NCBI GenBank assembly: GCA_024403795.1 | Contig: JAKSRD010000013.1 | Location: 1-53,669 of the forward strand | Source: Saccharofermentans sp. | Lineage (GTDB): Bacteria; Bacillota; Clostridia; Saccharofermentanales; Saccharofermentanaceae | DNA length: 53,669 bases | Direction of reading: 5' to 3' | Part shown: one piece after another, positions 50,844 to 53,669 of the stretch | Numbering within the stretch: position 1 is the first letter of the stretch | How the letters are laid out: each line of letters starts with the position of its first letter | The notes under the pieces: generated by a model | Told to the model about the DNA's origin: nothing | What the model saw: the letters and a program-made list of their open reading frames with translations, nothing else | Database searches by the model: none | Position numbers and translations under genes: made by a program

Positions 50844-52133
50844 ATGAAGAGGGTTTTGATTCTCGGTTGCAATGAAATAACCAAAAGGTTGCTGATTACT
50901 CTCTGTGAATATCAGGATTTAGTTTCAGGAATTTGTCTGGCTGCAAAAGAACGCAAAGATTGCGATGAACTTAAGGATCTTGCAGCAAGCAAAGGCGTTA
51001 GGATCACCACTGCGGGAATTGACGTAAATAATGTAGAGGGCGCCATGATGATGGTCAAGATTTTCGCGCCCGACATCATAGTAAATCTGTTGCCTTCCGA
51101 ACTTACAATCGGAGCAATGAATCTCGCACTTAAAGCCAAAGCTGATTATATCGACGCCAATCTTGCGGGCGTGCAGGATATCCCGTCAATATCTTCGTTG
51201 CTCTCGGAACAGTTCAGCATGTTCTCGGAATTTCAGAAGAACAACAAGACAGCAGTTTGCGGCACAGGCTTCGTACCCGGTGTTGTTAATACGATAATCA
51301 GGCGTGCGATCACTCATGACTTCAAGAAGATCGAGAGTGTGGACATCGTCTCTCTTCCTGAGGATAAGAAAGCAAAAGGCAGAGCGAGGAAGAAGGCGGA
51401 GATCGACGGTACTTTGTATTATGAGGACGTAAAGCCGTCGAGCAATTCAAGTCTCTCAAGCTTCCTGAATAAGATCGATCCGACAAATAAGGTTTTCTAT
51501 ATTGAAGACGGTACTGTCGTTGAGGCAGACAGATATTCTGTTGAAGCTAAGTCTTCATCGGGCAATGCCGTTTATCTTGTATCAGATATCATACTTACGG
51601 ATATCCTTAAAGAGATGCCCGAAGTCCCTAATGCCAGATTCTTTAAGATCTCGAAGAAAGCTAAGGTGGAGCATGTAGCTCCAGAGAAGAAGATCCAGCT
51701 TTTGAGCGAACTCGGACTTCTGTCGACAGAGCCTGTCAAAGTCGGCGATGCCATGATAGCACCGATCGATCTCATGGAAGCTGTTTTGCCTAAGATGGCT
51801 GATTCTGTCTCAGATACTGAAGAGATAGAAGAGAATGTTTCCGGTATCGCTTCATATGAGATCTACATTACCGGAATCGATAACGACGGTAATGAAGCCG
51901 TAAAGTCATACATCATCAAGGGTGACAATGATCTTGCTTATGAGAAGTATGAAGTAAATGCCTTTGAGGAGATGAAGGGAACGGCTCTTATTGCCGGTGT
52001 AAAGATGATGTGTTCCGACAAGTGGAATAAGCCGGGTGTATTTACTCCTGTGGCATTTGATTGTGATGAGTATTTTGATGCCTTCACCGCTGAAGGCATT
52101 GCTGTTACCGAAGGGGATAAAAAGCCTTTCTGA
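50844..52133 (+). CDS. Saccharopine dehydrogenase-family oxidoreductase
   Basis: 429 residues. N-terminal Rossmann fold (RVLILGCNEITKRLLI, APDIIVNLLPSELTIGAMNLAL, ADYIDANLAG), then the family segment KTAVCGTGFVPGVVNTIIRRAI. Homologs include saccharopine and carboxynorspermidine dehydrogenases, which join an amino acid to an aldehyde reductively. No decarboxylase or polyamine gene is adjacent, so the substrate is undetermined. The C-terminal part (~290-429), with an acidic insert and the TGIDNDGNEAVKSYIIKGD beta segment, is less familiar. AAAGG lies 11 nt before the ATG. Confidence 0.8.
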   Translation: MKRVLILGCNEITKRLLITLCEYQDLVSGICLAAKERKDCDELKDLAASKGVRITTAGIDVNNVEGAMMMVKIFAPDIIVNLLPSELTIGAMNLALKAKADYIDANLAGVQDIPSISSLLSEQFSMFSEFQKNNKTAVCGTGFVPGVVNTIIRRAITHDFKKIESVDIVSLPEDKKAKGRARKKAEIDGTLYYEDVKPSSNSSLSSFLNKIDPTNKVFYIEDGTVVEADRYSVEAKSSSGNAVYLVSDIILTDILKEMPEVPNARFFKISKKAKVEHVAPEKKIQLLSELGLLSTEPVKVGDAMIAPIDLMEAVLPKMADSVSDTEEIEENVSGIASYEIYITGIDNDGNEAVKSYIIKGDNDLAYEKYEVNAFEEMKGTALIAGVKMMCSDKWNKPGVFTPVAFDCDEYFDAFTAEGIAVTEGDKKPF

Positions 52134-52168
52134 TAAAGGTCTATCTGACCGTTTATAAGGAGAATGCA

Positions 52169-53107
52169 ATGACAGTTTCAAACGAAGACAGACATATTAA
52201 CGACAAGATCATTATCGATACAATTCGTAAGTGCAGTTCGGATACGATCTACTTCAAGGACAAGGACTCCAGATTTATCTGGGGCAATGATGTTCAGGCG
52301 AGACTTCTAGGTGTAACTTCAATTGATGAGTTTATCGGTAAGACCGACATAGATTTTTTCCCTCCCGAATTTGCAGAGAAGGCAAGAGAGATCGAACTCG
52401 AGATCATGAGGAGCGGAAATCCGGTCCTGAATATCATCGAGGAGCTTGAGGTTGATGAGGAGAACGATGAGGTCAAGTATTACAGTGCTTCAAAGTATCC
52501 TTTGTATGATGAGAATAATGTAGTAGTCGGAACCTGGGGCATAAGCAGAGATATTACCGAGACCAAGAAGCTTGAGAAGGAATTAGAGCGTTCCTATCAC
52601 AATATGGAGCGTCTGGCACGTGTTGATGACCTCAGCGGTCTTTATAACAGACGTTACTTCTATGAGACGATCGAGAAGTATGCAAGTCTTTATGAGAAGC
52701 GTACCGACGGAAGCACATTCGCACTTCTTGTTCTCGATGTAGATGATATGAAGAATATCAACGATCAGTTCGGACAGCAGAACGGTGATATCGTCCTGAG
52801 AAGTGTAGCTGAGCTTTGCGTATCAAATGTCAGAACGGAAGATACATGCTTCCGTACCGGCGGTGATGAATTTGCTATTGTGCTTCTTGATGTTGACAAG
52901 ATAACGGCAGTCGGAATGGCTAAGAAACTTGTTGAACAGATTGCCGGATATCCAGTAATTCTGGACGGAAAGAGAGAGACTATTACGATATCTGCCGGAC
53001 TCTCGGTATTCGATAATACTCAACCGGATCTGTCCGACTTCCTGTCGATGGCAGAGAGAAAACTCAATAAGTCCAAACGAGAAGGAAAGAATAAAGCTTC
53101 ATTCTGA
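52169..53107 (+). CDS. PAS-GGDEF diguanylate cyclase
   Basis: 312 residues. A PAS domain at ~12-130 (TIYFKDKDSRFIWGNDVQAR, FIGKTDIDFFPPEFA, GTWGISRDITETKK), a short coiled-coil linker, and a GGDEF domain from ~150 (DDLSGLYNRRYFYETIE). The active site GGDEF is intact at 231-235, and an inhibitory RxxD (Arg222-Asp225) lies five residues before it. It therefore should make c-di-GMP from GTP with product inhibition. Cytoplasmic, no TM segment. AAGGAG precedes the ATG. Confidence 0.95.
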   Translation: MTVSNEDRHINDKIIIDTIRKCSSDTIYFKDKDSRFIWGNDVQARLLGVTSIDEFIGKTDIDFFPPEFAEKAREIELEIMRSGNPVLNIIEELEVDEENDEVKYYSASKYPLYDENNVVVGTWGISRDITETKKLEKELERSYHNMERLARVDDLSGLYNRRYFYETIEKYASLYEKRTDGSTFALLVLDVDDMKNINDQFGQQNGDIVLRSVAELCVSNVRTEDTCFRTGGDEFAIVLLDVDKITAVGMAKKLVEQIAGYPVILDGKRETITISAGLSVFDNTQPDLSDFLSMAERKLNKSKREGKNKASF

Positions 53108-53113
53108 TGATAG

Positions 53114-53140
53114 GGCCGGGAGATATCCCGGCCTTGCTTT
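53114..53140 (+). terminator. Terminator after the diguanylate cyclase gene
   Basis: GGCCGGG (53114-53120) pairs with CCCGGCC (53127-53133), followed by TTGCTTTT. Confidence 0.8.
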
Positions 53141-53231
53141 TGTGTGGTGAAGGAGAACGATTGCGTAAGCAAGGCCGGATAAATCCCTATACGGAGTAAA
53201 TATGGATAGGTTCGCTGTCTTTGGTCGGGAC

Positions 53232-53516
53232 TTATGCGACGCCTCTGTTCTTAAGATCGTTATGGATCTTCCTGTTGGCCTGAGCCGCAACGGCTGCCGC
53301 AGGAATTCTCTCGCGCTTAATGGGTGTTACACGTACGGAGGAAGGTCTTACACGCTGAACGGTTCTTGCGGGCGCGGGTGCAACCGCACGCTTTGCAACT
53401 GCGGGAACTTTTGCCGCTTCATCGTCTTCTTCTCTCCAGTAATCAACGAATGAGACTCCCGCTTTGACAGTAACGAGGATGAAGAAAAAGAATATAAGCA
53501 TATCGAGCGGTGACAT
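53232..53516 (-). CDS. Small single-TM protein with basic Ala/Pro tail
   Basis: 94 residues from the ATG at 53516, 8 nt after GGAGG. One N-terminal TM helix (LDMLIFFFFILVTVKAGVSF), a short acidic stretch (REEDDEAAK), then an Ala/Pro/Arg/Val-rich basic tail. No family recognised. A plus-strand frame (53202-53453) overlaps but has Cys-rich, non-biological-looking composition; I prefer this one. Confidence 0.65.
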   Translation of the reverse strand: MSPLDMLIFFFFILVTVKAGVSFVDYWREEDDEAAKVPAVAKRAVAPAPARTVQRVRPSSVRVTPIKRERIPAAAVAAQANRKIHNDLKNRGVA

Positions 53517-53669
53517 AAAAAATACCTCCAAGCGTTCATTTGTTCTTTCTTGGAGGTACTATATCACAGTAAAAGTTCCAATAATGGTACTTAAATGTAT
53601 TTTGTTCGGAAAACGGTTACTATTCACAGTTTCAAAGGTATCACAAACAAATTATACCATTTATTAGCA

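Noticed and set aside
53202..53453. Plus-strand 83-codon frame with GGAG before its ATG
   Set aside because: Overlaps the better-supported minus-strand membrane protein (GGAGG, TM helix); its Cys/Gly/Asn-rich product mirrors Ala/Arg/Pro codons of the other strand.
1..53669. Mobile element or prophage boundaries near the tRNA genes
   Set aside because: No integrase, transposase or duplicated tRNA 3' end was found; both tRNAs are followed by ordinary terminators.

Overview
The window looks like chromosomal DNA of a Gram-positive anaerobe of the Bacillota, most likely class Clostridia. The evidence is: a T-box leader, strong GGAGG-type ribosome binding sites, a CarD-family regulator, a class III (oxygen-sensitive) ribonucleotide reductase, a spore-photoproduct-lyase-like radical SAM protein, an Lgt-family protein and many lipoproteins and zinc-ribbon membrane proteins. 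Species cannot be read from the sequence. No insertion sequence, prophage, integrase or CRISPR array was seen; this is accessory-rich but mostly ordinary chromosome.

Layout. 1-5.3 kb: a very large multi-PAS hybrid histidine kinase (minus). 5.3-8.8 kb: a C-terminally shortened DUF4130 protein converging on an HTH-cupin-acyl-CoA synthetase fusion, which is preceded by a complete T-box leader and promoter. 8.9-15.7 kb: an SDR-family protein with a ~900-residue repetitive tail, Maf, and four small zinc-ribbon/membrane proteins. 15.8-19.3 kb: trpS (minus) divergent from a phosphorylase-like / SplB-like / SDR operon. 19.4-22.7 kb: nrdG-nrdD behind two NrdR boxes. 22.8-26.7 kb: a 51-residue protein, an orphan PD-(D/E)XK-like protein, a two-domain polyphosphate:AMP phosphotransferase and CarD. 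26.7-34.3 kb: a complete shikimate/tyrosine operon under a tyrosine-rich leader peptide and attenuator. 34.4-38.3 kb: a zinc-ribbon membrane protein, two lipoproteins and an AzlC-AzlD fusion. 38.3-38.7 kb: tRNA-Thr and tRNA-Ser. 38.7-46.8 kb: an acetyltransferase, TPR protein, Lgt-family protein, lipase, MFS transporter, Na/Pi cotransporter and TrmL. 46.9-50.7 kb: a zinc-ribbon DUF4190-like protein and a polar amino acid ABC transporter whose permease carries its own zinc-ribbon domain. 50.8-53.5 kb: a saccharopine-dehydrogenase-like protein, a PAS-GGDEF diguanylate cyclase and a small membrane protein.

How the genes work together. The aro block encodes every step from DAHP synthase to chorismate plus chorismate mutase and prephenate dehydrogenase, with three activities on one polypeptide. 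Its leader ORF has nine Tyr codons in 22, followed by an intrinsic terminator, so transcription should rise when charged tRNA-Tyr is scarce. The nrd operon is predicted to be NrdR-controlled, and its NrdD carries a fused CxxC redoxin domain. The most unusual observations are the T-box in front of an acyl-CoA synthetase, the chorismate mutase-AroE-AroK fusion, the SDR with a giant repeat tail, the recurrent zinc-ribbon membrane proteins (one fused to an ABC permease), and the SplB-like protein that seems to lack the usual catalytic Cys context.
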